NCBI GenBank assembly: GCA_030427445.1
Contig: JAUIBQ010000006.1
Coordinates: 1 to 53,699 of the forward strand
Direction: 5' to 3'
DNA length: 53,699 nucleotides
Source: a bacterium
GTDB lineage: Bacteria > Patescibacteriota > Saccharimonadia > Saccharimonadales > SZUA-47
In this document: piece by piece, positions 30,756-39,432 of the stretch
Layout of the letters: the number at the start of each line of letters is the position of its first letter
How positions within the stretch are numbered: the first letter of the stretch is position 1
Program-made: the position numbers and the translations under genes
The notes under the pieces: generated by a model
The model's database searches: none
What the model saw: the letters and a program-made list of their open reading frames with translations, nothing else
What the model was told of the DNA's origin: nothing

Positions 30756-31347
30756 GATATCTCCTTTGTTCAAATTTATCAGGATAATCAGTGAATATCC
30801 CACTTATACCCCACTCGTACAGTTCATCAGCACGAGCTTGGCTATTTACAGTATACGCGTAGACAGCGAACCCTTTCGCGCGCATAGAGCGCACTACACC
30901 TTCCCATAGCCAATTATGCTTAAGGTGTAGTCGACGACTACGGATAAGTGCTGACTCGGCGACGGCGCGCACAGTTGACCAAGACTCTATGGTCGCTAAT
31001 TCGAGGTTTTTGTTCAGGCTGTAGAGGTGACGCAGGTTTGTAAAGATTTTAGAGCTATAGATTATCTTACCGGGGTAGTCTTTGGTGATGTCATAGATTT
31101 GCTGAGCGATATGCTCTTTAATGTCGAGAATAATCGGTACTCGACCATCGATCGCTTCAAGTGCCTCCGAGAGCGTGACATATGACTGCGTTGGAGATGG
31201 AGTGTCGTGGCTTAGTATTACCTCCTCATCAAAATACCGAACATCGAGTTCGATTTCGTCAACTTTGTATTTAAGTGCAGTATTGATAGCCTCGAGCGAA
31301 TTTTCTTCCTCAAGGCCTTTTGCACCGCGGTGGCCGATAATTTTCAT
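30748..31347 (-). CDS. glycerophosphodiester phosphodiesterase family protein
   Basis: 199 residues from ATG 31347. The GDPD TIM-barrel signatures are GHRGAKGLEEENSLEAI at the start (catalytic His plus Glu), DEIELDVR (metal-binding Glu/Asp) and LSHD (second His), with a C-terminal GISGIFTDYPD. No signal peptide, so cytoplasmic. It hydrolyses glycerophosphodiesters to glycerol-3-phosphate and alcohols, useful in scavenging host lipid head groups. Divergent from ppa. Confidence 0.88.
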   Translation of the reverse strand: MKIIGHRGAKGLEEENSLEAINTALKYKVDEIELDVRYFDEEVILSHDTPSPTQSYVTLSEALEAIDGRVPIILDIKEHIAQQIYDITKDYPGKIIYSSKIFTNLRHLYSLNKNLELATIESWSTVRAVAESALIRSRRLHLKHNWLWEGVVRSMRAKGFAVYAYTVNSQARADELYEWGISGIFTDYPDKFEQRRYHE

Positions 31348-31395
31348 AGTAATCAATTCAATCGGATAAAGCATCTCACATGAACACCTTATCGC

Positions 31396-31413
31396 TACAA
31401 TGTAGTGTACAAT
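31396..31413 (+). promoter_or_regulatory. -10 boxes for ppa in a divergent promoter region
   Basis: Two TACAAT hexamers (31396-31401, 31408-31413) lie between the divergent GDPD and ppa genes; the first is inside the palindrome CTACAATGTAG. Either would give a leader of about 30-45 bases carrying AAAAGGAG. Confidence 0.45.
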
Positions 31414-31449
31414 ATGAGTATTGAAATTGTAAAAGGAGTGAATTAAGTC

Positions 31450-31957
31450 GTGGACTATAATGCTATTTTAAAGCCGTACTCAGACGGGAAAACAGTAAAT
31501 GTCGTAGTGGAGATACCAAAAGGTAGCTCGCATAAAGTTGAATTTGATCGTAAACGCAAAATAATGGTCTTAGATAGAGTAGAGCCAGCGATTTTTGCAA
31601 AGCCTGTGAATTATGGCTTTATCCCAGGAACACTTGATGACGACGGTGATGAGTTAGATGTGTTGTTTGTGACAGATGAACCGGTTTCAACGGGTGTTGT
31701 CAGTGAAGCGACTGTTATCGGTGTACTAGAGTTCGAAGATGACGGAGAAATGGACCATAAAGTGATTTGTGTGCCTGCAGATGACCGTGATACCGGTAAC
31801 CGCATTAGCTCACTCGCTGATCTTGGTGGTCAATGGCAGAAGCAAATTGAGCATCATTTTACTCACTACAGGAATAACAAAAGTACTTGGCTTTGGTGAT
31901 GTAGAAAAAGCTCACGAAGTTATCGCAGAGTGTATCGAGCGCTGGGATAGCCAGTAG
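31450..31957 (+). CDS. ppa: inorganic pyrophosphatase, frameshifted near the 3' end
   Basis: Starts with GTG 31450 after AAAAGGAG. The first 145 or so codons give a normal family I pyrophosphatase: VEIPKGSSHKVEFD, NYGFIPGT, and the catalytic DDDGDELDVL. After HHFTHYRNN the frame runs into a stop at 31897-31899, whereas the +1 frame continues with KVLGFGDVEKAHEVIAECIE and stops at 31955-31957, the expected C-terminus. The switch falls at the A4 run 31879-31882. The protein is essential in most bacteria, so a base error or a real or programmed +1 shift must be considered. The next gene starts one base after the shifted stop, which supports the longer product. Confidence 0.85.
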
Positions 31958-31958
31958 C

Positions 31959-32411
31959 ATGATAAAGAAAGTTTATGTAAAAGGCTTTATACAGCGGAGT
32001 AGTGACGATAAAATACTGGTACTTCGACGTTCAGCAACAGATACAAGCAGGCCGCTAGACTGGGATTTTCCAGGCGGCACAGCAGACTCTGGCGAAGATA
32101 TAATGGAGGCTGGAGTTCGCGAGACTAAAGAAGAAGTAGGCATAGACGTAGCTTTAGAGGCTGCAAATCTCGTACATGTAAGTAGTGCAATCACTCCTAA
32201 AAAAGAAGGTATAAAAGAGGAGATAGCACATTTCCATTTTCTCTTCTTCGTAAAAACAGAAGGTGCACCCGAAGTTATTCTTAGCTCTGAGCATGACCAA
32301 TATCATTGGGTGAGTGCCGAAGAGTTAGAATCGTATCTCCCGACACAAAGTCCTCGATATAAAGAAGTATATAAATACATATTCAAAGACAACCCAAGCT
32401 TGATGGGTTAA
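31959..32411 (+). CDS. NUDIX hydrolase
   Basis: 150 residues, one NUDIX domain. The Nudix box GGTADSGED, then AGVRETKEEVGI, has all conserved Gly, Glu and Arg positions for Mg2+-dependent hydrolysis of nucleoside diphosphates linked to another group. Possibly a housecleaning pyrophosphohydrolase; the specific substrate is unknown. It starts one base after the end of the frameshift-corrected ppa, so the two form a phosphate-chemistry operon. Confidence 0.9.
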   Translation: MIKKVYVKGFIQRSSDDKILVLRRSATDTSRPLDWDFPGGTADSGEDIMEAGVRETKEEVGIDVALEAANLVHVSSAITPKKEGIKEEIAHFHFLFFVKTEGAPEVILSSEHDQYHWVSAEELESYLPTQSPRYKEVYKYIFKDNPSLMG

Positions 32412-32422
32412 ACCTTAAGCGC

Positions 32423-32428
32423 TACAAT
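32423..32428 (+). promoter_or_regulatory. -10 box of gap
   Basis: TACAAT 49 bases before ATG 32478; the leader carries GGAAGTGGG but no canonical Shine-Dalgarno at normal spacing. Confidence 0.45.
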
Positions 32429-32477
32429 AGACACTAATAGAAGAATACTAAGTCTTAGGAAGTGGGTTTAGCGATAT

Positions 32478-33491
32478 ATGAAAACAAAAGTAGCTATTAA
32501 CGGATTTGGGCGCATTGGAAGAAATGCGTTTAAAGTAGCGTTTGAGCGTAAAGACGTCGAAATCGTTGCAATCAATGATTTAACCGATACAAAGATGCTC
32601 GCGCATTTACTGAAGTATGACACCAACTACGGCAATTATGAACACTCTGTATCATCTGACGAGAAGCACATCATCGTAAACGATACGAAGATCCCTGTGT
32701 TTTCGGAAAAAGATCCGAGCGCATTGCCTTGGGGTGACTTGGGAGTTGAGGTCGTTATCGAATCAACAGGATTTTTCACCTCGGCTGACAAGGCGCAAGC
32801 TCATGTCGATGCTGGAGCGAAAAAAGTAGTTATCTCTGCACCGGCTAAAGACGACGTGACACAAACTATTGTGCTCGGAGCAAACGAAGATACACTTGAA
32901 GGCTCTGACTCGATTGTGTTCTCTAATGCGAGTTGCACAACAAACTCTATGGCAGCTGTCATGGATATTTTGGACCGTGAATTCGGTATCGAAAAAGCCA
33001 TGATGACAACAGTTCATAGCTACACTGCCGATCAACGCCTACAAGATGCACCACATAAAGATTATCGACGTGCTCGTACGGCTGCGCAGAACATTATCCC
33101 GACAACTTCTGGAGCTGCTATTGCAGTCGCTAAAACAGTGCCATCGCTAGAAGGCAAATTCGACGGTATGGCAATCCGTGTCCCGACTTCAGTTGTGAGT
33201 TTGAGTGACATCACGATGCTGTTTAAGCGAAACACAACAGTTGAAGAAATTAATGATGTCATTCGTAAGGCGTGCAAAGAGCCATACTACCAAGGAATCG
33301 TGGCATGCACAGATGAAGAGCTTGTTAGTAGTGACTTTATCGGTAACAGCCACAGTGGTATCGTCGACCTGCCGACCACAAATGTCGTTGATGGAAACTT
33401 GGTAAAAGTTGCTGTCTGGTATGACAATGAATGGGGCTTTTCTAACAGGCTCGTTGAGTTGGTCGCAGACGTCGGCAAGAGCTTAAAGTAA
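32478..33491 (+). CDS. gap: glyceraldehyde-3-phosphate dehydrogenase
   Basis: 337 residues. N-terminal NAD-binding INGFGRIGRNAF, the active-site SNASCTTN with the catalytic Cys, the substrate loop TVHSYTADQRLQDAPHKDYR, and C-terminal WYDNEWGFSNR are all intact. It converts glyceraldehyde-3-phosphate to 1,3-bisphosphoglycerate. First gene of a run of sugar-phosphate genes reaching fba and the PfkB kinase. Confidence 0.97.
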   Translation: MKTKVAINGFGRIGRNAFKVAFERKDVEIVAINDLTDTKMLAHLLKYDTNYGNYEHSVSSDEKHIIVNDTKIPVFSEKDPSALPWGDLGVEVVIESTGFFTSADKAQAHVDAGAKKVVISAPAKDDVTQTIVLGANEDTLEGSDSIVFSNASCTTNSMAAVMDILDREFGIEKAMMTTVHSYTADQRLQDAPHKDYRRARTAAQNIIPTTSGAAIAVAKTVPSLEGKFDGMAIRVPTSVVSLSDITMLFKRNTTVEEINDVIRKACKEPYYQGIVACTDEELVSSDFIGNSHSGIVDLPTTNVVDGNLVKVAVWYDNEWGFSNRLVELVADVGKSLK

Positions 33492-33505
33492 GAGACGAAA
33501 AAAAC

Positions 33506-33973
33506 GTGAAGATTTACATCGGAGCTGACCATAACGGACATGATTTAAAGGATAAGATGAAATCTTATCTAGAAAAGCGCGGTCATGAAGTCATAGATGA
33601 AGGGGACGATACAAAAGACCCAAATGACGATTTTCCTGTCTTCGCGGCAAAAGTAGTGCACGGACTTTTTGGTGATCCTAACTTTGACCACGAGCAAACA
33701 AATGATGTTCGGGGGGTACTTGTTTGTGGTAGTGGACAGGGAATGGTTATCGCTGCAAATCGTTTTAAAGGAATTCGTGCTGGGCTTATTTATAATCTTT
33801 CTAGTGCGAAGAGTACACGACACGATGAGGATAGCAACGTCGCAGCATTCCCATCAGAGCTTTTTGCGGATGATAAAGTGTGGAAAAATCTTTTAGATAC
33901 GTGGCTTGATGAACCATTTGCGAATGCTGCACGGTTCAAGCGTCGTAATAAACAGCTAGACGAGCTACATTAG
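33506..33973 (+). CDS. rpiB: ribose-5-phosphate isomerase B
   Basis: 155 residues of the RpiB/LacAB fold: N-terminal YIGADHNGHDLKD, VLVCGSGQGMVIAANRFKGI (the usual catalytic Cys of the CGTG motif, here VCGSG), and the anion-hole region after it. Interconverts ribose-5-phosphate and ribulose-5-phosphate. GTG start, 14 bases after gap. Slightly longer than the typical 145-150 residues because of an insert HGLFGDPNFDHEQTN. Confidence 0.9.
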   Translation: MKIYIGADHNGHDLKDKMKSYLEKRGHEVIDEGDDTKDPNDDFPVFAAKVVHGLFGDPNFDHEQTNDVRGVLVCGSGQGMVIAANRFKGIRAGLIYNLSSAKSTRHDEDSNVAAFPSELFADDKVWKNLLDTWLDEPFANAARFKRRNKQLDELH

Positions 33974-33997
33974 TCTTGAATGTGCACATAAGTGTGA

Positions 33998-34003
33998 AAC
34001 AAT
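33998..34003 (+). promoter_or_regulatory. -10 box, leaderless start of rpe
   Basis: AACAAT six bases before ATG 34010. Confidence 0.4.
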
Positions 34004-34009
34004 AGAATT

Positions 34010-34642
34010 ATGGCAGTGATAACACCGACGATTACAACGAGTGATAAGCATGAATATCGAGCTCAGATGGAACTGATTGCTCGTTTTTCTGAGGGTGTTC
34101 ATTTAGATTTTGCCGATGGTGTGTTTGCACCGTCAGAGCTTGTGGGCATCGAAGATGCGTGGCGCAGTGATGATTTAGTGACACACGCGCATGTGATGTA
34201 CCAGAACCCGATGGGTGTTATTGATGATATCATCGCTCTCGAAGCAGATTTAGTAGTGCTTCACGTGGAATCAGATAATGTAAAAGAAGCACTCAGTACA
34301 CTACGCGAAAACGGCACAAGGACAGGCATCGCACTTCTACCTGAGTCAACTGTGAATGATATAGAAGAAGCAGGGTTGGAGGGATTGTTTGATCACGTGC
34401 TTGTTTTTGGTGGGCATTTAGGGTTTCAGGGTGGTAAAGCCGATCTAACCCATCTTGAAAAAGTACAGCTACTCAAAGAACGCTACGACGATGTAGAGAT
34501 TGGTTGGGACGGCGGTGTTAATGACCAGAACATTCAGCAGATAGTTGAGGCCGGAGTTGATGTAGTGAATGTTGGTGGATTTATCAAGAATGCAGAAAAG
34601 CCTCAAAAAGCTTATGAAACATTAACAAATCTGTTATCATAA
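34010..34642 (+). CDS. rpe: ribulose-phosphate 3-epimerase family protein
   Basis: 210 residues of a TIM barrel. The family positions are recognisable though divergent: GVHLDFADGVFAPS (His/Asp metal ligands, normally HxDxMDGxFxPN), HAHVMYQNP (second His), VLHVES, GIALLPEST (compare GvalnPxT) and the catalytic Asp in IGWDGGVN. It should interconvert ribulose-5-phosphate and xylulose-5-phosphate, which fits the rpiB and transketolase neighbours. Confidence 0.82.
   Translation: MAVITPTITTSDKHEYRAQMELIARFSEGVHLDFADGVFAPSELVGIEDAWRSDDLVTHAHVMYQNPMGVIDDIIALEADLVVLHVESDNVKEALSTLRENGTRTGIALLPESTVNDIEEAGLEGLFDHVLVFGGHLGFQGGKADLTHLEKVQLLKERYDDVEIGWDGGVNDQNIQQIVEAGVDVVNVGGFIKNAEKPQKAYETLTNLLS
34635..34640 (+). 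promoter_or_regulatory. -10 box before transketolase N-terminal gene
   Basis: TATCAT overlapping the rpe stop, eight bases before ATG 34649. Confidence 0.4.
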
Positions 34643-34648
34643 GCACTA

Positions 34649-35554
34649 ATGGGTAAGAACTTTACAGAGAATAAGCGCTCTATTGAAGATTTAGAGTTGA
34701 CAGCAGTTGAGATACGAAAAAGTATCATCACGATGCTCGAGGCTGCAGGCAGTGGTCACTCCGCTGGTCCACTGGGTCTGAGCGATATTTTAACCGCGCT
34801 GTATTTCGATATCATGAAGCACGACCCGAAAAATCCTGACTGGGATGGTCGTGATTATTTCTTCTTGAGCAACGGCCACTGTGTGCCGGTGCAGTATGCG
34901 ACGATGGCTGAAGCTGGGTACTTTGACAAAAAAGAACTTAAGACACTGCGTAAATTTAAATCACGTTTACAGGGGCATCCGGAACGTGAACAACTACCAG
35001 GACTCGAGAACACAAGTGGGCCGCTTGGAAGTGGGCTGAGCCAAGCCTGTGGAGTTGCACTAAGTCTACAAATGCAGAAGAAATCTCATCAGTGGGTGTA
35101 CTGCATGATGGGTGATGGTGAGCTAAACGAAGGAAATATCTGGGAAGCTGCTATGTTTGCGAATAAATATCGCTTGCATAATCTCATCGCTTTTGTCGAC
35201 AGAAACAACATCCAAATCGATGGCACAACTGAACACGTCATGCCACTTGAAGATCTGCGCGCGAAATGGGAAGCATTTGGCTGGCACGTGATAGATATTG
35301 ATGGAAACGACATTGAAGCGGTGATTGACGCAGCTGCGATGGCTCGTGCGATTGTCGAAAAACCGATAGTTATTATTGCACACACAATTCCTGGAAAAGG
35401 CGTGGACTTTATGGAGTTTGATTATCATTGGCACGGTATGCCAGTTGGTCTTAAAGATGTTGCAGGTGCACCACCGAAGAATGAACAGGCTAAAGTTGCT
35501 CTGAAAGAGCTCAGAACTTTGGCAGGAAAAATTAAAAACGAGCATGAGAACTAA
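34649..35554 (+). CDS. transketolase, N-terminal (thiamine-diphosphate-binding) subunit
   Basis: 301 residues covering only the PP domain of transketolase: AGSGHSAGPLGLSDIL, FFLSNGHCVPVQYA, GPLGSGLSQACGVAL and the TPP/Mg motif GDGELNEGNIWEAA, then ending after AHTIPGKGV. The Pyr and C-terminal domains are encoded by the next gene. Split transketolases are known in archaea, some Gram-positives and CPR. The two products form the active enzyme of the non-oxidative pentose phosphate pathway. Confidence 0.93.
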   Translation: MGKNFTENKRSIEDLELTAVEIRKSIITMLEAAGSGHSAGPLGLSDILTALYFDIMKHDPKNPDWDGRDYFFLSNGHCVPVQYATMAEAGYFDKKELKTLRKFKSRLQGHPEREQLPGLENTSGPLGSGLSQACGVALSLQMQKKSHQWVYCMMGDGELNEGNIWEAAMFANKYRLHNLIAFVDRNNIQIDGTTEHVMPLEDLRAKWEAFGWHVIDIDGNDIEAVIDAAAMARAIVEKPIVIIAHTIPGKGVDFMEFDYHWHGMPVGLKDVAGAPPKNEQAKVALKELRTLAGKIKNEHEN

Positions 35555-35555
35555 G

Positions 35556-36521
35556 ATGAAACAGTTACATTTAATACCGCACAAAGAATGGAAGAGCGAG
35601 CCAATACGAAAAGGCTTCGGACAAGGCTTAGTTCAAGCTGGAGAGCAAAATGAGAATATCGTTGCTCTATGTGCCGACTTAACCGAGTCTACGCAAATTG
35701 AGCCGTTTGCTACTGCGTTCCCTGAACGATTCATCGAAGTAGGTATCGCAGAGCAAAATCTCGTTACTGTCGCAAGTGGCATGGCGAAGATGGGGTATGT
35801 GCCGTTTACTGCGAGTTATGCAGCATTTAGTCCTGGACGAAACTGGGAGCAGATAAAAACAACAGTCGCACTTAATAACCAGCCTGTAAAAATAGTTGGT
35901 GCTCACGCAGGGTTATTTACTGGACCTGATGGTGCTACTCACCAAATGTTGGAAGACGTCGCACTGATGCGTGCAATGCCGAATATGGTCGTGATAGTAC
36001 CTGGAGATTCCGAAGAAGCTAGAAAAGCGACTCTTGCTATCGCTGAAGACCCAAGACCAGCGTATTTACGACTTGCTCGCGATGGATCGCCTGTTATGAC
36101 AACAGAGAAAACACCATTCGAGATAGGCAAGGCATACGTGTATTCACATGGTAGTGACGTGACGATTATTTCAAATGGAACGACGACTTCAGTCGCAGTT
36201 GACGCTGCAGAACGGTTGTTTAAAGATGGTATAGACGCAGAAGTAATTCACTGTCCGACAGTTAAACCTCTCGATGGTGCGACCATCCTATCAAGTGTTA
36301 AAAAGACGAAGAAAGTAATTGTTATTGAAGAAGCTCAAGTAGCAGGTGGTCTCGGTGGTGCAGTAGCAGAGTTTTTGAGCGAACATCATCCTGTGCCGGT
36401 CATCCGAATGGGTGTGAAAGATCGTTACGGTCAGTCGGGAACACCTGAAGAACTTTTCAAAGAGTACGGTTTAACAGCTGAGCACCTGATGATGCAGGTA
36501 CACGATTTATTGGATAAATAG
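35556..36521 (+). CDS. transketolase, C-terminal subunit
   Basis: 321 residues from ATG 35556 (an in-frame ATG at 35544 overlapping the previous gene is an alternative). The pyrimidine-binding domain has the RFIEVGIAEQNLV catalytic Glu, GYVPFTASYAAF, and GPDGATHQMLEDVALMRAMP. The transketolase C domain follows (from about 190, VTIISNGTTTSVAVDAA). It starts one base after the stop of the N-terminal subunit, ensuring equal synthesis of both halves. Confidence 0.93.
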   Translation: MKQLHLIPHKEWKSEPIRKGFGQGLVQAGEQNENIVALCADLTESTQIEPFATAFPERFIEVGIAEQNLVTVASGMAKMGYVPFTASYAAFSPGRNWEQIKTTVALNNQPVKIVGAHAGLFTGPDGATHQMLEDVALMRAMPNMVVIVPGDSEEARKATLAIAEDPRPAYLRLARDGSPVMTTEKTPFEIGKAYVYSHGSDVTIISNGTTTSVAVDAAERLFKDGIDAEVIHCPTVKPLDGATILSSVKKTKKVIVIEEAQVAGGLGGAVAEFLSEHHPVPVIRMGVKDRYGQSGTPEELFKEYGLTAEHLMMQVHDLLDK

Positions 36522-36524
36522 ACG

Positions 36525-37403
36525 GTGCCTTGGCAGGTAGTAATCACTCTTCAAAGCTTGATTGGAGCCGTCAGTGTAATTCTTCTTAAAAAACTAGCAA
36601 CTCGAGAGAATAAATATCAGTACTCGATAGTATTTTTATCCTTTATAGTCGAGTGGCTAACCGCTTGCAGCCTAGTACTAATTAATGGCGGGTTTGTCGT
36701 TCCACAGTGGGATATTCAGTTAATCGGGTTGCTATTTTTGGGTGGGCTCGGTTTTGGTGTGGCTAACTTTATGTATTTTGAATTATTTAGTCATGTCTCT
36801 GCATCTGTTGGAGCGATCCAGATAACGATTAACAGATTGATAGCGATAGTATTTGCGGTACTTTTGCTAGGAGAGAGAATGACAGTATGGCAAGTTATCG
36901 GCACCGTCTTCATCTTATTTTCTGTGTACTATGCGACTTATGTCCACAAGCACAGGAAAGCCAATAGAGTAAAAACGAAGCATCTTCCTAGGGTTGTGGG
37001 TGTGATAGGTTTAATGTCCGTTGCATATGCATTAGGAACAGTTGCGGAGAAATCACTGCTGGATCAAATGGGTATTTATACATATTTAGTCATTGGTTGG
37101 GCATTCCAAACTTTAGTAGTTGGAGTAATTGTGCTTGTAAAAAGAGATAAATGGATGCTTCCTTCTAGCGATGTACTACATTATGCAGTGCCATATATCT
37201 TGCTGTTTACTGTCTCAGGATTACTTTTCGTTTGGTCATTAGACTTATCTGACAGCAGCTCGAAGACAGTATCTGCTAGTGGAATGAAAGTGGTCTTATC
37301 AATAATGCTAGCCTACGTGTTCTTGCGCGAGCGTACAAATATGAAAAAGATTATTATAGCTGCTGTGTTTTCCGTGGTTGGACTCACACTATTATTTCTA
37401 TAA
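36525..37403 (+). CDS. EamA/DMT-superfamily membrane transporter, copy 1
   Basis: 292 residues with about ten membrane helices in two EamA halves (break near residue 145-155). GTG start (reads MPWQ), three bases after the transketolase stop. It is a tandem paralogue of the gene at 37546, sharing the MPWQ start, the AEKS(A/L)LD motif near residue 180 and FLRER near residue 270. DMT carriers move small metabolites; sugar phosphates or nucleosides would fit the operon, but that is inference. Confidence 0.85.
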   Translation: MPWQVVITLQSLIGAVSVILLKKLATRENKYQYSIVFLSFIVEWLTACSLVLINGGFVVPQWDIQLIGLLFLGGLGFGVANFMYFELFSHVSASVGAIQITINRLIAIVFAVLLLGERMTVWQVIGTVFILFSVYYATYVHKHRKANRVKTKHLPRVVGVIGLMSVAYALGTVAEKSLLDQMGIYTYLVIGWAFQTLVVGVIVLVKRDKWMLPSSDVLHYAVPYILLFTVSGLLFVWSLDLSDSSSKTVSASGMKVVLSIMLAYVFLRERTNMKKIIIAAVFSVVGLTLLFL

Positions 37404-37420
37404 GTGTCTTGAAGTAAAAA

Positions 37421-37437
37421 GCATAAGTAATTACAAT
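37421..37437 (+). promoter_or_regulatory. promoter element shared with fba (copy 1)
   Basis: GCATAAGTAATTACAAT, 16 of 17 bases identical to 38451-38467 before fba. The -10 TACAAT ends 43 bases before an ATG in both places (37481 and 38511). Confidence 0.6.
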
Positions 37438-37480
37438 AAAGCCATTCAAGACAATCAAGTGCATGGTCGGAAAATAAATA

Positions 37481-37561
37481 ATGAGAGTATCTTCAAACAG
37501 ATTAGATAAAACTGTAATGTCGTGCATGAGCCGATGGGAAAATAAATGCCCTGGCAACTAA
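37481..37561 (+). CDS. possible 26-residue small ORF ahead of second DMT gene
   Basis: The ATG stands exactly where fba starts relative to its copy of the promoter (43 bases after TACAAT), after a similar GGAAAATAAATA leader end. The ORF runs 26 codons and stops at 37559-37561, overlapping the start of the DMT gene in another frame. It may be a short coupled leader ORF or the residue of a promoter duplication. Confidence 0.35.
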   Translation: MRVSSNRLDKTVMSCMSRWENKCPGN

Positions 37562-38427
37562 GCATTATCATCCATGGTTTATTAAGTGGATCACGATCTG
37601 TTTTTGGTAAACAAGTTCTTCGTACAAGCCAACAGTATATCTTGTATTTAACGTTTTTATCTTTTAGTTTTTTGGGGATATTTGCGATTGTTCAAGCAGT
37701 AATTCACATTGGTGAAATAGATTACTCAGGATCGCTTCAGATATGGCCAGTTATGGCTCTGATGGCGATTTGTCTAGCAGTCCATAATGTATTGACACTT
37801 AAAATACTTCATGGAGTGAGTGCGAGTTACTATGCGTTACTCGCATTATTAAGCCCTCTCACTATTATTACTTTATCGTCTATATTTAATAATGAAACAC
37901 TAAGCATGCACCAAATTGTAGGATCCCTTTTCTTATTAAGCTCTGTTCTTTTACTAAGGGTGTTTGGAAGCTCGAAAAGTAAAGGTAAAAAGAAACAAAA
38001 CAATGTAGCTAAGGTGTTACCTATAGTGTTCATAGACGCAGCGATATACGGTATAGGTATGGTGGCAGAAAAGTCAGCTTTGGACAGTGTTGGTTTCACT
38101 ACATACACTGTCGTAGGTTGGGGGTCGCAGTTTTTGGCAGTCATGTTCATAATTTTACTGCTAAGAAAAGATCTTACTATGAGAGCGTCAGCGAAGACAC
38201 ATGTTAGTGCAGTACTGTATGCCATCCTGCTGGTTGTTTCAGGCTTCTTCTATGTTCTAACAACCCTATATTCAGATTCGGCGTCAATTAGTGCAATCGG
38301 TAGTACATTCAAAGTAGTTGCAACTGCCGTACTCGCATTTATATTCCTTCGAGAAAGGGATAGTCTTATTTTGAAACTATGTTGTGTAGTATTAAGTGGC
38401 CTCGGTCTTTACTTTCTCTTTTTGTAG
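37546..38427 (+). CDS. EamA/DMT-superfamily membrane transporter, copy 2
   Basis: 293 residues, about ten membrane helices, paralogue of the preceding transporter (common MPWQ start, VAEKSALD, FLRERDS). The sequences have diverged well beyond recent duplication. An adjacent pair may form a heterodimer or serve two related substrates. GATGGGAAAATAA lies directly before the ATG; a 26-codon ORF overlaps the start. Confidence 0.85.
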   Translation: MPWQLSIIIHGLLSGSRSVFGKQVLRTSQQYILYLTFLSFSFLGIFAIVQAVIHIGEIDYSGSLQIWPVMALMAICLAVHNVLTLKILHGVSASYYALLALLSPLTIITLSSIFNNETLSMHQIVGSLFLLSSVLLLRVFGSSKSKGKKKQNNVAKVLPIVFIDAAIYGIGMVAEKSALDSVGFTTYTVVGWGSQFLAVMFIILLLRKDLTMRASAKTHVSAVLYAILLVVSGFFYVLTTLYSDSASISAIGSTFKVVATAVLAFIFLRERDSLILKLCCVVLSGLGLYFLFL

Positions 38428-38450
38428 TTGGGTGTTTATTGCATCATTAA

Positions 38451-38467
38451 GCATAAGTAGTTACAAT
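38451..38467 (+). promoter_or_regulatory. promoter element of fba (copy 2)
   Basis: GCATAAGTAGTTACAAT, near-identical to 37421-37437; -10 TACAAT at 38462-38467, leader about 37 bases ending GGTGGGAAACAAATA before ATG 38511. Confidence 0.6.
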
Positions 38468-38510
38468 GTAGGTTAAATAACACTAATGTGTATAAGGTGG
38501 GAAACAAATA

Positions 38511-39428
38511 ATGGGATTATCATTAGAGCAGATTCGACGTAACTGCGATGATGCACGTGCTTTAATGGAGCGCGCGAAAAGGGAAAAATTTGCTGTTGGT
38601 GCATTTAATCTCGACAACCAAGAGACATTGATAGCAGTCTGTCGCGCTGCAAAAAACACCAACTCTCCGGTACTCGTTGAAGTCAGTGCCGGTGAAGTGA
38701 AAGCAATCGGTATCGACAATGTTCGTGACATGGTCGAGAACTACAAAGAGCAGTTCGGTATCGAGATGTATATCAACCTCGACCACAGCCCGAGTGTCGA
38801 GGATGCTATTGCGGGGATTGAAGCCGGGTACGAGTTTATACACATTGACGTATCGCAAGCAAACCATGACGCTTCCGATGATGAAATAATCGACGCAACG
38901 AAGGAAATTGTACGATACGCTCAATTCACAGGAGCACTTGTAGAGAGCGAGCCTCATTATTTTGGTGGTAGCAGTAACGTTCATGAAGAAGCGTTTGACT
39001 ACAAGGAGATAAAAAAGACATTCACTACTCCTGATACTTTACGTAATTTTTCAGAGGCGACCGGGATTGACACATATGCAGTCGCGATAGGTAATCTACA
39101 TGGAAGTTATCCTGTGCCTAAGGAGTTGGACATTAATTTACTTCGTGAGTTGCGTGAAGTAACAGACATTAACTTCAGTTTACATGGAGGCTCAGGCACG
39201 CCAGGACATTACTTCGAAGAGGCCGTGAAAGTTGGTGTACAGAAGATTAATATCAATAGTGACATGCGTAAGGTCTACCGCGAAACACTCGAAAAAGTAC
39301 TTCGTGAAAACCCTACTGAATATGCTGTAGTTAAGCTAATGGATGAGGTAATAGCCGCAGTGCAGGCAGTAGTTGAGTCTAAGATAAAAACGTTTAATAG
39401 TGCTGGAAAAGCAAAGGTGAGGGGATAG
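38511..39428 (+). CDS. fba: class II fructose-bisphosphate aldolase family
   Basis: 305 residues of the Zn-dependent FbaA/KbaY/GatY TIM barrel: FAVGAFNLDNQET, the NLDHSPSVEDA His ligand, IHIDVSQAN, AIGNLHGSYP and SLHGGSGTP with the later His ligands, and KININSDMRKVYR binding phosphate. It would cleave fructose-1,6-bisphosphate (or tagatose-bisphosphate) to triose phosphates. Followed 4 bases later by the PfkB kinase gene, a natural partner supplying the bisphosphate. Confidence 0.93.
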   Translation: MGLSLEQIRRNCDDARALMERAKREKFAVGAFNLDNQETLIAVCRAAKNTNSPVLVEVSAGEVKAIGIDNVRDMVENYKEQFGIEMYINLDHSPSVEDAIAGIEAGYEFIHIDVSQANHDASDDEIIDATKEIVRYAQFTGALVESEPHYFGGSSNVHEEAFDYKEIKKTFTTPDTLRNFSEATGIDTYAVAIGNLHGSYPVPKELDINLLRELREVTDINFSLHGGSGTPGHYFEEAVKVGVQKININSDMRKVYRETLEKVLRENPTEYAVVKLMDEVIAAVQAVVESKIKTFNSAGKAKVRG

Positions 39429-39432
39429 TAAG

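Noticed and set aside
31879-31882. Classic -1 slippery heptamer in ppa
   Set aside because: The needed shift is +1, and no X-XXY-YYZ heptamer or downstream stimulator is evident; an indel is the simpler reading.
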